Origin: Verrucomicrobia bacterium UBA1412
Lineage (GTDB): Bacteria > Verrucomicrobiota > Verrucomicrobiia > Limisphaerales > UBA1412
Length of the DNA: 25,242 nucleotides
NCBI GenBank assembly: GCA_002305615.1
Contig: DBPU01000021.1
Location: 1-25,242, forward strand
Reading direction: 5' to 3'
The notes under the pieces were generated by a model. The model ran no database searches. It saw only the letters and a list, made by a program, of their open reading frames with translations, and was not told where the DNA came from. The number at the start of each line of letters is the position of its first letter. Positions within the stretch are counted from its first letter, which is position 1. Both the position numbers and the translations under genes were made by a program. Positions 7,737 through 15,249 of this stretch are shown here, in pieces.

Positions 7737-8237
7737 TTATTTACTACTTTTTTTTGCAGCCTTCGTCTTGGCAGTCGTTTTGACCTTGGCGTCGATTGTT
7801 GACTTCGCCTTGGCTTTCTTTTTTGCTTTGGGCTTGGGCTGCGGATTGTTTATCTCGTGCAGGGTCTCATGGATGAGGCCAAGATCGAGGATTTTTTTAA
7901 AAAGCTTCAAATCATTGATGCGCTCCAGCAGGACAGTCATGGCCCAGAGGAAGCCAGTATGATGGCTTTGCTCGAGCATGTGCCACTGCAACAATTCCAC
8001 GACCGAGGAGAAGAGGGAGTAGTTGGTTTCGTGGAGAGAGTACATGAGGATTTCACCATAGCGTGTAGAATTGAGGACGACCTGCCCGGCCTGGGAACAG
8101 GTTTCCAGCTCCTGAGTGAAGAGGGCGATTGCGCGGTTGATAATTCTACGATTTTCGAGAACATCGCTTTTATGTATTTCAGCCAGCGCCCGATCCAAGA
8201 GAGGCTTAATTTCTTCTATGATCTCCAGCTTTTGCAT
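7737..8237 (-). CDS. Helical protein with lysine-rich tail, function unknown
   Basis: I do not recognise the N-terminal domain of this 166-residue protein. Residues 1-130 are predicted mostly alpha-helical (MQKLEIIEEIKPLLDRALAE; VVELLQWHMLEQSHHTGF). Residues 132-166 are a basic tail of Lys, Ala and Thr (PKPKAKKKAKAK onward). The tail is like the whole of the following gene product, 5 bases downstream, which suggests the pair acts together on DNA or RNA. The ATG at 8237 has no visible Shine-Dalgarno sequence. Nothing enzymatic is visible. Confidence 0.7.
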   Translation of the reverse strand: MQKLEIIEEIKPLLDRALAEIHKSDVLENRRIINRAIALFTQELETCSQAGQVVLNSTRYGEILMYSLHETNYSLFSSVVELLQWHMLEQSHHTGFLWAMTVLLERINDLKLFKKILDLGLIHETLHEINNPQPKPKAKKKAKAKSTIDAKVKTTAKTKAAKKSSK

Positions 8238-8372
8238 AATCAGTAGTGGTTAAGAATGTCTAAAACTGTGGGGAGTCTAACGGAGAAAAAAAATTCTGGC
8301 AACAATTTTGTTCTGAAATTTCACGTTTTTTTCAGAAAATTTGCGTGTGCCCGGGTGAAAAGAAGGCCGGTG

Positions 8373-8401
8373 TTGACGTTCAGGTGTAAAGGGCCTACAT
8401 T
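8373..8401 (+). promoter_or_regulatory. Sigma70-type promoter of the lipoprotein gene
   Basis: TTGACG (8373-8378), a 17-base spacer and TACATT (8396-8401) lie just upstream of the lipoprotein gene. The predicted start site near 8408 leaves a leader of about 20 bases that includes the GGAGAG ribosome binding site (8413-8418). Confidence 0.6.
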
Positions 8402-8426
8402 AAATCGTGGATGGAGAGTTCATTTT

Positions 8427-8843
8427 ATGAGTTTTAAAAATTTAAAGAATTTCTTTCCGGCCGCGGTTCTAATTTCTTTGGGCGCGCTGGTACTGAGTGG
8501 ATGCGCTTCGAACCCGAATAAAATCGGCGTGACGAATCCGAATCAGCCCGGGCCTGCAGCCGGAAGAGCCGTGGGCGGCGCAGTGGGCGGCGTGGTCGGA
8601 AATACAGCCGGTTTTGTCGCGGGCGTTGGAGAAGGAGCTGCGGCGGTGACGGGCAAAGTATTCAATACGCGAACGCACGTGGTGCGGCAGTGGCAGTATG
8701 TGACGACGAGCGACGGGCGGACGATACAGGTGCCAGTCGATATCGTGGTGGATGAGAATGGGGTTCCGCTCAAATCTGCACCAGCGCCCAAGGATAAGGA
8801 AGCAGAGCACGAATCGCTCTCGGGCAAAGCCAAAGAGAAATAG
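8427..8843 (+). CDS. Small Gly/Ala-rich lipoprotein
   Basis: The 138-residue protein begins with a lipoprotein signal ending LVLSGC, so Cys26 is probably lipidated. A Gly/Ala/Val-rich stretch follows (AAGRAVGGAVGGVVGNTAGF, about 50-75) that resembles glycine-zipper segments. Then comes a small beta-rich region (VRQWQYVTTSDGRTIQVPVD) and a charged C-terminus. The ATG at 8427 has GGAGAG 8 bases upstream and a promoter at 8373-8401; a longer open frame from 8256 starts before that promoter and is unlikely. It is probably an envelope protein, and I do not recognise a named family. Confidence 0.72.
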   Translation: MSFKNLKNFFPAAVLISLGALVLSGCASNPNKIGVTNPNQPGPAAGRAVGGAVGGVVGNTAGFVAGVGEGAAAVTGKVFNTRTHVVRQWQYVTTSDGRTIQVPVDIVVDENGVPLKSAPAPKDKEAEHESLSGKAKEK

Positions 8844-8854
8844 GTTTCAGTTCG

Positions 8855-8906
8855 AAAGCGAAAACAGAAGTCCCACCGGTTTCCAGGCCGATGGGACTTT
8901 CGCTTT
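8855..8906. terminator. Shared hairpin between convergent genes
   Basis: AAGTCCCA (8868-8875) pairs perfectly with TGGGACTT (8892-8899), and CGG (8877-8879) with CCG (8888-8890). An outer AAAGCGA/TCGCTTT pairing is set off by an interior loop. It sits between the lipoprotein and DUF1080 stops. There is no long U-tract on either strand, so termination efficiency is uncertain. Confidence 0.6.
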
Positions 8907-8948
8907 ACCGGGAGAGGCTCGCCGAGAGAGGCCTCCTCTCCGTTGGAA

Positions 8949-9983
8949 TTACTTCAGGATCGGGCGCAGTTTGATATCCTTGTACATGACGCCGGTATGG
9001 TCACCCTGGAGATAGAGGGGGCCGGGGCGAGTGATATCTGCCCAGAGAGCGCCACCAGTGCAGCCTTCGACGGGCTGGTTATTGATCACCGTCTCACCGT
9101 TGAGCTTGACCGTGACATGGCGGTCGCAGAAGGTGATATCGAATTCCTGCCATTGGCCTGCGGGTTTTTCCGCGGAGACGGAAGGAGTGATGCGGCTATA
9201 GAGTGCGCCCATATTATGGGAATCGGTCGGGCGGCCGTAGGTATCGGCAACCTGGATTTCGCAGACGCCGCGCAGGTAGATGCCGCTATTGCCACCTTTT
9301 TCGACCTTCGCCTTAAGGGTGAGGTTGAAATCTTCGAACTCGGCGTCGGTTCTCAAATTGCCGTAGTTTTTATGGGGTTTGCCTTCTTCCTGTTTGGGGT
9401 CGCAGACGAGCATTCCATCTTGAGCGAACCAACCATTGACGGCGTTTTCATCGGTTAAGCGCCAGCCATCAATGTTTTTGCCGTTGAAGAGCTCGACGGG
9501 CTCGCCGAATTTAAGATTTTTCAGGTCCGGGGCCGGGGGGAGCGGTGCGATTCTTTGGGCAGTGAGCTGCGTCATCGTGATTCCTTTGCCGTCACGATTG
9601 GGATCAATCCGGGTCATGGTGAAGGAATCGGTAGAATCACCCATGAAGCCCATGATGAACTCGGGGTATTTCTGGACGCGGACGACCTTGCCCTGAGCAT
9701 CTTTGCGTTCGACCTGGTTGATGCGGACGACAGTGAGGGTCTCTTTGCCTTCTCTGCCTTCGGAGATGAGGACGCTATCCAGGGGGACGACGCTGCCCGA
9801 GACCCAGAGGATCGAGCCATCCAGGTAGCCGCCGGGAGCCTCGGTGATCTCGAGCCAGCCGGCTCCGGCATTGGGGATGGTGAGTGCCCATTTACCCAGG
9901 AAAGGGCTGGTCTGGGCGAACGACGTCAGCGCGCTTGCGGTGAGTACCGCAGCACCAGTCAGAATCATTAAATGCTTTTTCAT
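8949..9983 (-). CDS. Secreted two-domain protein with 3-keto-disaccharide hydrolase (DUF1080) domain
   Basis: The 344-residue protein has a Sec signal peptide ending SFAQ. The N-terminal domain (about 25-150; FLGKWALTIPNAGAGWLEI...) looks like a small lipocalin-like beta sheet. The C-terminal domain (about 155-344) is DUF1080, a laminin-G-like fold marked by ELFNGKNIDGWR, GGNSGIYLRG, NMGALY, AGQWQEFDIT and GPLYLQGDHTGVMYKDIKLRP. Some DUF1080 members are 3-keto-disaccharide hydrolases; others are sugar-binding. The ATG at 9983 gives a proper signal peptide; the open frame to 10094 adds a non-conserved 37-residue leader. The family is expanded in PVC bacteria, and a role in extracellular glycan use is inferred. 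Confidence 0.85.
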   Translation of the reverse strand: MKKHLMILTGAAVLTASALTSFAQTSPFLGKWALTIPNAGAGWLEITEAPGGYLDGSILWVSGSVVPLDSVLISEGREGKETLTVVRINQVERKDAQGKVVRVQKYPEFIMGFMGDSTDSFTMTRIDPNRDGKGITMTQLTAQRIAPLPPAPDLKNLKFGEPVELFNGKNIDGWRLTDENAVNGWFAQDGMLVCDPKQEEGKPHKNYGNLRTDAEFEDFNLTLKAKVEKGGNSGIYLRGVCEIQVADTYGRPTDSHNMGALYSRITPSVSAEKPAGQWQEFDITFCDRHVTVKLNGETVINNQPVEGCTGGALWADITRPGPLYLQGDHTGVMYKDIKLRPILK

Positions 9984-10071
9984 ATCGAATACAGTGAGGC
10001 GTATCCTCTCTCTTTCTGCGGCCCTAATCAAGGAAAAACTGGAGGGGTTTATTCGGGAATTTGCGCTGAGA

Positions 10072-12681
10072 TTATGCCGGATTTTCTTCCTCACCTTCCT
10101 CTTCTTCAGTATCGGTTAGAACTTCGGATTCTTCGGGCAGTTCGTCAAATGACTGTTGGATATCTAAAACAGAGTCACTTTGCAAGCCGGAGAGTCTTTC
10201 ATATTCTTCAGAAGTAATGACAGTATCGAACAGACCCACGGACAATTTTTTGTGCTTATCAATGCCGGTATAGGAGAGGCTTGAATCTTCATAGCGCTTA
10301 AACTTGTAAACGGCATCATTCATTAAGGGTTTATTGAAGACATTCAGTGTAATAAGCAGATCAAAATCCAGAACATCCAGGCCGGTGACTCGCTTGAACA
10401 GGCCGGGTTCAACCTTCCTGATGACATCCTCCAGACAGAGCTCTCGGTAATCGGTCAAATACATGAACAACGGGATGCGTGTTGCGAACTTGATCAATTT
10501 TTCCTGAATCATTTTACGCTTATTTTTGTACTCTTTTTCTTCCTTAGTCAGCTCTATTTTTTCCTCGGGAGTCAGCTTTTCACCCCGGTTTTTTTTCATT
10601 TTTACCTTTTCAGAGGCAATGATGATCTCATTAATTTGTTGGTTTAGGCTGCGGAATCCCTCGATTTTCATGAGTACCTGCATGGCTTTTTCATTATTCA
10701 TCAGGTTCTTTAAGGTAGCATTATCCACATTGACCAGCAGAGCGCTTTCCCAGCGTCGGGCGAGCAGAGTGGCAGAAGTTCCAGCCGTCGCAATATCCAG
10801 AATTTCGGTGGCGCTGATTTGCTTCATGGTGCTGCCATCATAAGCGAGAATGGGTAGAAAACTGATAAACTCTTCAACTTTCTTCTCCGGATTGCTTTCT
10901 TCTATATTGAGTCCGCAGCTGTAATCGGCCACCTGTTTGAGTGTCCGGTCGAGAGCAAAATCGAAAAGATAGCACACCTGTTTCATGATTTCTCTCGTAT
11001 TATTTTCGGTCAATATTTCCCATGGGCTTTGTACCCGAAAAGCGGCCTGAAAATAGGTTTCAGGACTTGAAAGGTTACGGAGCATGAAAATACCGGTCCA
11101 CGGTTTAATGGTTACTCCGGTCGTAAGTTTGCCGCAAGTCAGTGTAATTGTCTTAGTCTTCAGGGGATTGCCCATGGATTTCAGTACGGGGGCTAAAGCA
11201 TCTAATCCGATACCAGCTTTACTGCCTGCGCAAACGTTAATTCCGTAATCATGGTAAAAAATGTTTTGTCTTTGTGAGAGCAGGTTCTTCATTGCGTAGC
11301 AAGAGGCTACATTCGGCATAAACCATACCGTGTGCGTCAGGATGGAAAGCAGGCGTTCATTTTTATAGGGTAACTCTGGTTTTTGGGAGCCCAGCTTTAA
11401 ATCGTCTACGGCCGTATTGATGTAGGCACCACGTATCAGATCAAGCCACTTCTGAACTTCATCCGGATGTTTAAAGGCAGCTTCTTCGCCCTTACCTTCA
11501 GCGGAAAAGAATTCATTCAAATCAAACTCGTTAAACTCACCCTGCAAAGCAATCTGCCGAATGCTGTCAGGAATTCTGTAGGTCATCATCACCATCCGCG
11601 GCAATGCCGCATAGGGGTTATCCGGTCCGACCCATTCTTTTTTAGCCCTTTGCTCATCGGAGTAGGTCCAGCTGAAAATCTGGTCTTCAATAAATTCACC
11701 GGAATTTAGTGCCCTGAATGGAGTGCCCGAGAGATAGAGATAGCAGGACGTGGTGATGGGCAGCCAGGATTCATCAATGGCGTTTCCCTCTTCTTCCAGG
11801 GCATACTCCTCAGGGTCTACTTTTTCATAAATATCTTCGTTTTCATCCTCAAAGAGTTTTTTAGCATTATCGCGCCAGGCGCCGAAATGGTATTCATCGA
11901 AAATGACCAAGTCCCAGTTCGTAGTATGTACCCATTCGTTTTTCGGTTTGATACCGCCCGAGTTGTTCGTGCCGAGGTAATCCTGAAAGGAGCCGAAGCA
12001 GACAATGGGTCTGGATTTATCGGCGCTTTCCCAGTTTAAGCCCGACGTGCGGCTGATGAATTGCCAGCCCTCAAAATCAATGTGCGTTTTTAAATCTTCC
12101 TCCCAAGCACTCTGGACAGCGGGCTTGAAGGTGAGAATCAGTATCCTTGAAAGCCCCATTTTTTTTGCGAGATGGTAGGCTGCAAAGGTTTTACCGAAGC
12201 GCATCTTCGCATTCCAGAGAAACTTGGGGATGCGATTGTTTCTCTCATTTTTATTAGATTCAAAATAAGCAAATGTCTTTTCAACTGCCTCTTTCTGCTC
12301 CGGACGCATGGAGAAATCGCGGAAACGGTTTTCAAAATTTTCAGCTTTATCCCGAACCGCAATATAGGCTGCTCTTAACTGATCTACCGTGCAGCGGAAC
12401 CACTCACCACCTTCACGGGGGATCCCTCGTTTCTCCAGAGCACGGTGAACTTCGTGGTCTCTGAAGTTGCCGCCGTCTGAGTACATCGCGGGTTCTTCAA
12501 AAACGATACGGTAAGGAGTATCATCATCCGGGCGTTTGACGGGGTATTGCTGGGCAACGCGCTTATCGGTATCACCAGTTGTATAGCCAACCTTCAGGAG
12601 TCCTTCATAGTTCGGGTTACTCTCTGCGTAGGCGTAGATCATCGGCTGCTTATCAGACCGTGGTGGAAAATAATCCGTCAT
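10072..12681 (-). CDS. GIY-YIG (T5orf172-type) nuclease fused to superfamily 2 helicase; putative restriction subunit
   Basis: The 869-residue protein starts with a GIY-YIG/T5orf172-like nuclease domain (about 14-97): IYAYAES (15-21), LLKVGYT (28-34), R41, H76-E77-x-H79 and EWF (93-95). It continues into a superfamily 2 ATPase. RPEQ (126-129) resembles a Q-motif, Walker A is AKMRFGKT (158-165), Walker B is DEYH (262-265), motif III is SGTPF (318-322), and FQAAFRVQSPW is a motif VI candidate. A charged helical region and an acidic tail (EEEEGEEENPA) follow. It would cut unmodified DNA using ATP-driven translocation. It is the last gene of the operon. Its ATG shares ATGA with the stop of the 35-codon frame before it. 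The region is AT-rich compared with its flanks. Confidence 0.85.
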   Translation of the reverse strand: MTDYFPPRSDKQPMIYAYAESNPNYEGLLKVGYTTGDTDKRVAQQYPVKRPDDDTPYRIVFEEPAMYSDGGNFRDHEVHRALEKRGIPREGGEWFRCTVDQLRAAYIAVRDKAENFENRFRDFSMRPEQKEAVEKTFAYFESNKNERNNRIPKFLWNAKMRFGKTFAAYHLAKKMGLSRILILTFKPAVQSAWEEDLKTHIDFEGWQFISRTSGLNWESADKSRPIVCFGSFQDYLGTNNSGGIKPKNEWVHTTNWDLVIFDEYHFGAWRDNAKKLFEDENEDIYEKVDPEEYALEEEGNAIDESWLPITTSCYLYLSGTPFRALNSGEFIEDQIFSWTYSDEQRAKKEWVGPDNPYAALPRMVMMTYRIPDSIRQIALQGEFNEFDLNEFFSAEGKGEEAAFKHPDEVQKWLDLIRGAYINTAVDDLKLGSQKPELPYKNERLLSILTHTVWFMPNVASCYAMKNLLSQRQNIFYHDYGINVCAGSKAGIGLDALAPVLKSMGNPLKTKTITLTCGKLTTGVTIKPWTGIFMLRNLSSPETYFQAAFRVQSPWEILTENNTREIMKQVCYLFDFALDRTLKQVADYSCGLNIEESNPEKKVEEFISFLPILAYDGSTMKQISATEILDIATAGTSATLLARRWESALLVNVDNATLKNLMNNEKAMQVLMKIEGFRSLNQQINEIIIASEKVKMKKNRGEKLTPEEKIELTKEEKEYKNKRKMIQEKLIKFATRIPLFMYLTDYRELCLEDVIRKVEPGLFKRVTGLDVLDFDLLITLNVFNKPLMNDAVYKFKRYEDSSLSYTGIDKHKKLSVGLFDTVITSEEYERLSGLQSDSVLDIQQSFDELPEESEVLTDTEEEEGEEENPA

Positions 12682-12785
12682 TTTTTAACTTTTTCCTGGC
12701 TGCAAGTGGTTGCAAGTTCAAACTGTAAATGGCCACCCTCCGGAGCCGTGAGTAATTCCTCAAAAGCATTGAAATCACTATTCAT
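12678..12785 (-). CDS. Small 35-residue frame bridging the methyltransferase and nuclease-helicase genes
   Basis: The 97-base gap between two defence genes is filled by an ATG frame of 35 codons. Its start lies in the last codons of the methyltransferase gene (ATGAATAG overlap, 8 bases). Its TGA shares ATGA with the next gene. GGAG lies 9 bases before its ATG. The product starts MNSDFNAFEELLTAPEGG and continues HLQFELA. That start resembles the first 20 residues of AlbA_2/schlafen-type ATP-binding proteins ('LL..PEG..LEFK.A'), after which the similarity ends. It could be a small protein, a translational-coupling leader, or the stub of a deleted AlbA_2 gene. The family comparison is from memory and not tested. 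Confidence 0.5.
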   Translation of the reverse strand: MNSDFNAFEELLTAPEGGHLQFELATTCSQEKVKK

Positions 12786-14304
12786 CGGAGGTATCTCCGT
12801 TCACATCCATTGGGCGGACCATACTTTCGATAAAAGCAATTTCCTCCTCAGTCAAACCGTATTTGGCGTAGAGCTTTTCATCCGTCCACGGCTCGGAGAA
12901 GTCTTGGATAGGGACAAAAGAGTATACTTTGGCGGTGGCGTGTTGTGAAGGCTTGCGAATCATGACAAGGAAACGGAAGAAGCGGGTTGTAATGTATGAA
13001 ATTAGGTTCTTTGCTTCTTCTTCAGTATCAAAAACGCCAATAACCATATAGGTTTCTGTACAGCAGGAATTGGGAGGCGCTAATAGCGGTTTTCCGATAA
13101 TTTGGTGAGGATAAACATCTCCTGCATTGTAGGCAGCGGATACAAGCACTTTCCATTTGTCAATCCACTCGATATTTTTTATTACGCTCTTACGTTCAAT
13201 ATTACCGATGCCACCGTTTTGAAACAGGACAATTTTGTCCACACTTTGATTTTTATCTGCTTGAACGTATGTCCTAAAGCCAAATGGTTTACTTGAGGAA
13301 ACTACTGAGGAGAGATACTTTCCCGTACATGACATCGTTTTTTTTAAGATCGGAATGGCTTGGTTGTAGCGGATAAATGTATCATTGCCTTTTTCCAATA
13401 ATGGCCTGGATATTGTTTCGCTTACCAAATTGTTGTAAACGGTCGTTACGGCACAATCACCTGGATTATCTCTAACCCATAAAAAATAGCAGACTCCACC
13501 TTTTATTTCTACGCCTGGAAAACAATCAGCCGCCTGAGGATAGTCAACAATAGTACGCAAGCGATTATCGTTTAGTGTGTTTTTTCTAAATTCATCAAGC
13601 CCTTTTCCACCCGCAAACCATCTTGCGGGGATAATCATTGAAAGAAACCGGGGATTGAGTTTTTTCGCTTGTTCGACAAATAAATGGTAAATCGGCGAAG
13701 CACTAGCCCTATACCCCCCATCGCTAAGTTGATAGGGAGGGTTGCCGATAATGACGTCAAATTTCATATTAAAAATGGTTTCGGGATGTGTGTTGTGGAT
13801 GAATTCGTAGGCATGAGATTCAAGGGATTCATCGCGGTCGTATTCACTTTGAGAGGCGCTGCAAAAAGCGCATTTCTCTTTGCGCCAAACGTGTTTGATT
13901 TTCCTGAAACGGATATTGCCTTCGGGATTATCGAAATTCGTAACCGAGAATTTGCTATTAGGATATTTTGAGCAGTAAACGCTTCTGCGTGAAATCAGAG
14001 AGGTTAGTTCCGTGATGGCAATTCCGAATATCTGCTTTTGGAAGATATGGTCGACACGTTCTTGCAAATCGGGGATTTCTCTCTCAAGGCCTTTGATAAG
14101 CCGAGCTGCGATTTCCCGGAGGAAAACGCCGGATTTGCAGGCCGGGTCGAGAAATTTCGTGGAAGGATCCTTGAAAAGCTCCTGAGGGAGTAGGTCGAGC
14201 AATTGTTTTGCGATATGGGGCGGAGTGCTCACCTCGTCATTGGAGAGATTGGCGAGGCAAGAGAGCACATCGGGGTTGTAATTGTAGGCACCGGAGTTAC
14301 TCAT
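12778..14304 (-). CDS. Eco57I-type N6-adenine DNA methyltransferase/specificity subunit
   Basis: The 508-residue protein carries the catalytic motif IV NPPY (188-191, preceded by FDVIIG). Motif I reads DPACKSG (53-59), where Lys replaces the usual Gly of the SAM-binding DPACGSG. C145-x-x-C148 with C111 nearby may form a small zinc site. The C-terminal third (WIDKWKVLVSAAYNAGD; NSCCTETYMVIG; QHATAKVYSFVPIQDFSEPW) matches the target-recognition and tail region seen in Eco57I-type restriction-modification proteins. The start is the ATG at 14304, whose first bases overlap the upstream subunit's stop (ATGAGTAA); the open frame to 14439 is only an extension inside that gene. It is expected to protect host DNA from the downstream nuclease-helicase. 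Confidence 0.85.
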   Translation of the reverse strand: MSNSGAYNYNPDVLSCLANLSNDEVSTPPHIAKQLLDLLPQELFKDPSTKFLDPACKSGVFLREIAARLIKGLEREIPDLQERVDHIFQKQIFGIAITELTSLISRRSVYCSKYPNSKFSVTNFDNPEGNIRFRKIKHVWRKEKCAFCSASQSEYDRDESLESHAYEFIHNTHPETIFNMKFDVIIGNPPYQLSDGGYRASASPIYHLFVEQAKKLNPRFLSMIIPARWFAGGKGLDEFRKNTLNDNRLRTIVDYPQAADCFPGVEIKGGVCYFLWVRDNPGDCAVTTVYNNLVSETISRPLLEKGNDTFIRYNQAIPILKKTMSCTGKYLSSVVSSSKPFGFRTYVQADKNQSVDKIVLFQNGGIGNIERKSVIKNIEWIDKWKVLVSAAYNAGDVYPHQIIGKPLLAPPNSCCTETYMVIGVFDTEEEAKNLISYITTRFFRFLVMIRKPSQHATAKVYSFVPIQDFSEPWTDEKLYAKYGLTEEEIAFIESMVRPMDVNGDTSDE

Positions 14305-14965
14305 ATAGCTGAACTTTTCTGTAGTGAACGGGAGGAAATTCGCGGATCGGCTTGAGGATGATGGCCCCGGTCTCATCGCGTTGGTAAGAGCCTGAACCGC
14401 CAAAGAGATCCATTTGTACGAGGGTATTGTTTTCCTCAAGCAACTGGTCGAGGCGGAAATCGCGGCGTTTAATCAAATGAGTATTGATGGCAGCCCACTC
14501 GGCAAAGATGATGGGCTGTCCGTCGGAGGTCTTCATCGTGAGTGCATCACCGCAGAGGATATTATGGAGGAGGATGTGGCGCACCGCCTCGCGGGTGTCA
14601 TCGTTGGCATCTTTGGGGCAGTTACGCGTGTACTCCCGATCGAAAATATCGAACATCCTTTGCCGACATTCTTCGGTATTATCTTGCAGGAGCTCTACAC
14701 CGTAGATGCTGGAGACAGCGATAACGGCATAGCGTTCATAATCGAAAGGGTTTTTGCCGTAGCGACGTTTGACGACATCGAGTTTACGACGCAAAATTTC
14801 GGCCAGAAAATTACCGTTGCCACAGGCTGGCTCGAGAAAACGGCTGTCAATACGTTCGGTTTCGTGTTTTACCAGATCGAGCATGGCATTGACCTCGCGC
14901 TCGTGTGTGAAAACTTCACCGTGGTCGGCAACGCGTTGCTTCGATTTGGTCTGAGATTTATTCAT
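14297..14965 (-). CDS. Small SAM-binding methyltransferase-like subunit
   Basis: The 222-residue protein opens with RVADHGEVFTHEREVNAMLD and the SAM-binding motif I FLEPACGNGNFL (43-54), typical of N6-adenine methylases. No NPPY/DPPY catalytic motif IV can be found in it, and it is far shorter than a full enzyme. It is the first gene of the defence operon and overlaps the Eco57I-type gene by 8 bases, so the two products are probably made together and pair. The likely role is the SAM-binding half or an accessory subunit of a split methyltransferase. The start is the ATG at 14965, with only a weak ribosome binding site but a good promoter upstream. Confidence 0.8.
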   Translation of the reverse strand: MNKSQTKSKQRVADHGEVFTHEREVNAMLDLVKHETERIDSRFLEPACGNGNFLAEILRRKLDVVKRRYGKNPFDYERYAVIAVSSIYGVELLQDNTEECRQRMFDIFDREYTRNCPKDANDDTREAVRHILLHNILCGDALTMKTSDGQPIIFAEWAAINTHLIKRRDFRLDQLLEENNTLVQMDLFGGSGSYQRDETGAIILKPIREFPPVHYRKVQLYE

Positions 14966-14975
14966 CTTGAGTCAC

Positions 14976-15044
14976 TTCTGCCATATCCGGATCACAGGTT
15001 CTTCCATTTGAGGAAATAATCCCGTGTTTTATACTATGGCAGAA
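14976..15044. repeat. Inverted repeat across the defence-operon promoter
   Basis: TTCTGCCATA (14976-14985) and TATGGCAGAA (15035-15044) are perfect 10-base inverted arms. One arm lies in the -35/-10 spacer and the other just before the first ATG. An 8-base palindrome, ATCCGGAT (14985-14992), adjoins the inner arm. The layout suits an operator for self-regulation, but no regulator gene is present in the cassette. Confidence 0.55.
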
Positions 15045-15056
15045 GAATAGAGACAA
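15028..15056 (-). promoter_or_regulatory. Sigma70-type promoter of the restriction-modification operon
   Basis: On the minus strand TTGTCT (15056-15051), a 17-base spacer and TATAAA (15033-15028) lie 63 bases upstream of the first methyltransferase-like gene. An inverted-repeat arm sits inside the spacer. Confidence 0.6.
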
Positions 15057-15094
15057 GAATAAATTCTTAAGTATGCCCAGCGACACAATGGCGG

Positions 15095-15137
15095 ATTGCC
15101 TCAAAATATGCGCACTGATGTATTGCTTCAAAACATG
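15095..15137 (+). repeat. Pair of 16-base imperfect direct repeats
   Basis: ATTGCCTCAAAATATG (15095-15110) and ATTGCTTCAAAACATG (15122-15137) match at 14 of 16 positions and are 27 bases apart start to start. They lie in the non-coding stretch between the defence promoter and the dtxR promoter. I see nothing else coding there (14966-15249). Confidence 0.55.
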
Positions 15138-15177
15138 GACAGCTAAAAGGGGATGTGTGGAGAGGAGAAAAAAGGGG

Positions 15178-15206
15178 TTGCGGAAAAGTTAGACATGGCT
15201 TACAAT
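15178..15206 (+). promoter_or_regulatory. Sigma70-type promoter of the iron-regulator gene
   Basis: TTGCGG (15178-15183), a 17-base spacer and TACAAT (15201-15206) predict transcription from about 15213. This excludes the TTG at 15211 as a translation start and favours the TTG codons at 15250 or 15271. Confidence 0.55.
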
Positions 15207-15249
15207 CTTCTTGTCGCTGAATTTGCGACGTGGATTGGAAAGTAACATT

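Noticed and set aside
14297..14439. Possible frameshifted single methyltransferase gene instead of two genes
   Set aside because: The ATGAGTAA overlap, complete motifs in each chain and a proper N-terminus at 14304 indicate two intact genes.
15187..15207. Possible DtxR operator overlapping the dtxR -10 box
   Set aside because: TTAGACATGGCTTAC matches only about half of the recalled DtxR consensus and is not palindromic.
10020..15230. Possible att-like direct repeat (GAATTTGCG near 10059 and near 15220) around the defence cassette
   Set aside because: Nine shared bases are expected by chance over this length, and no integrase is present.
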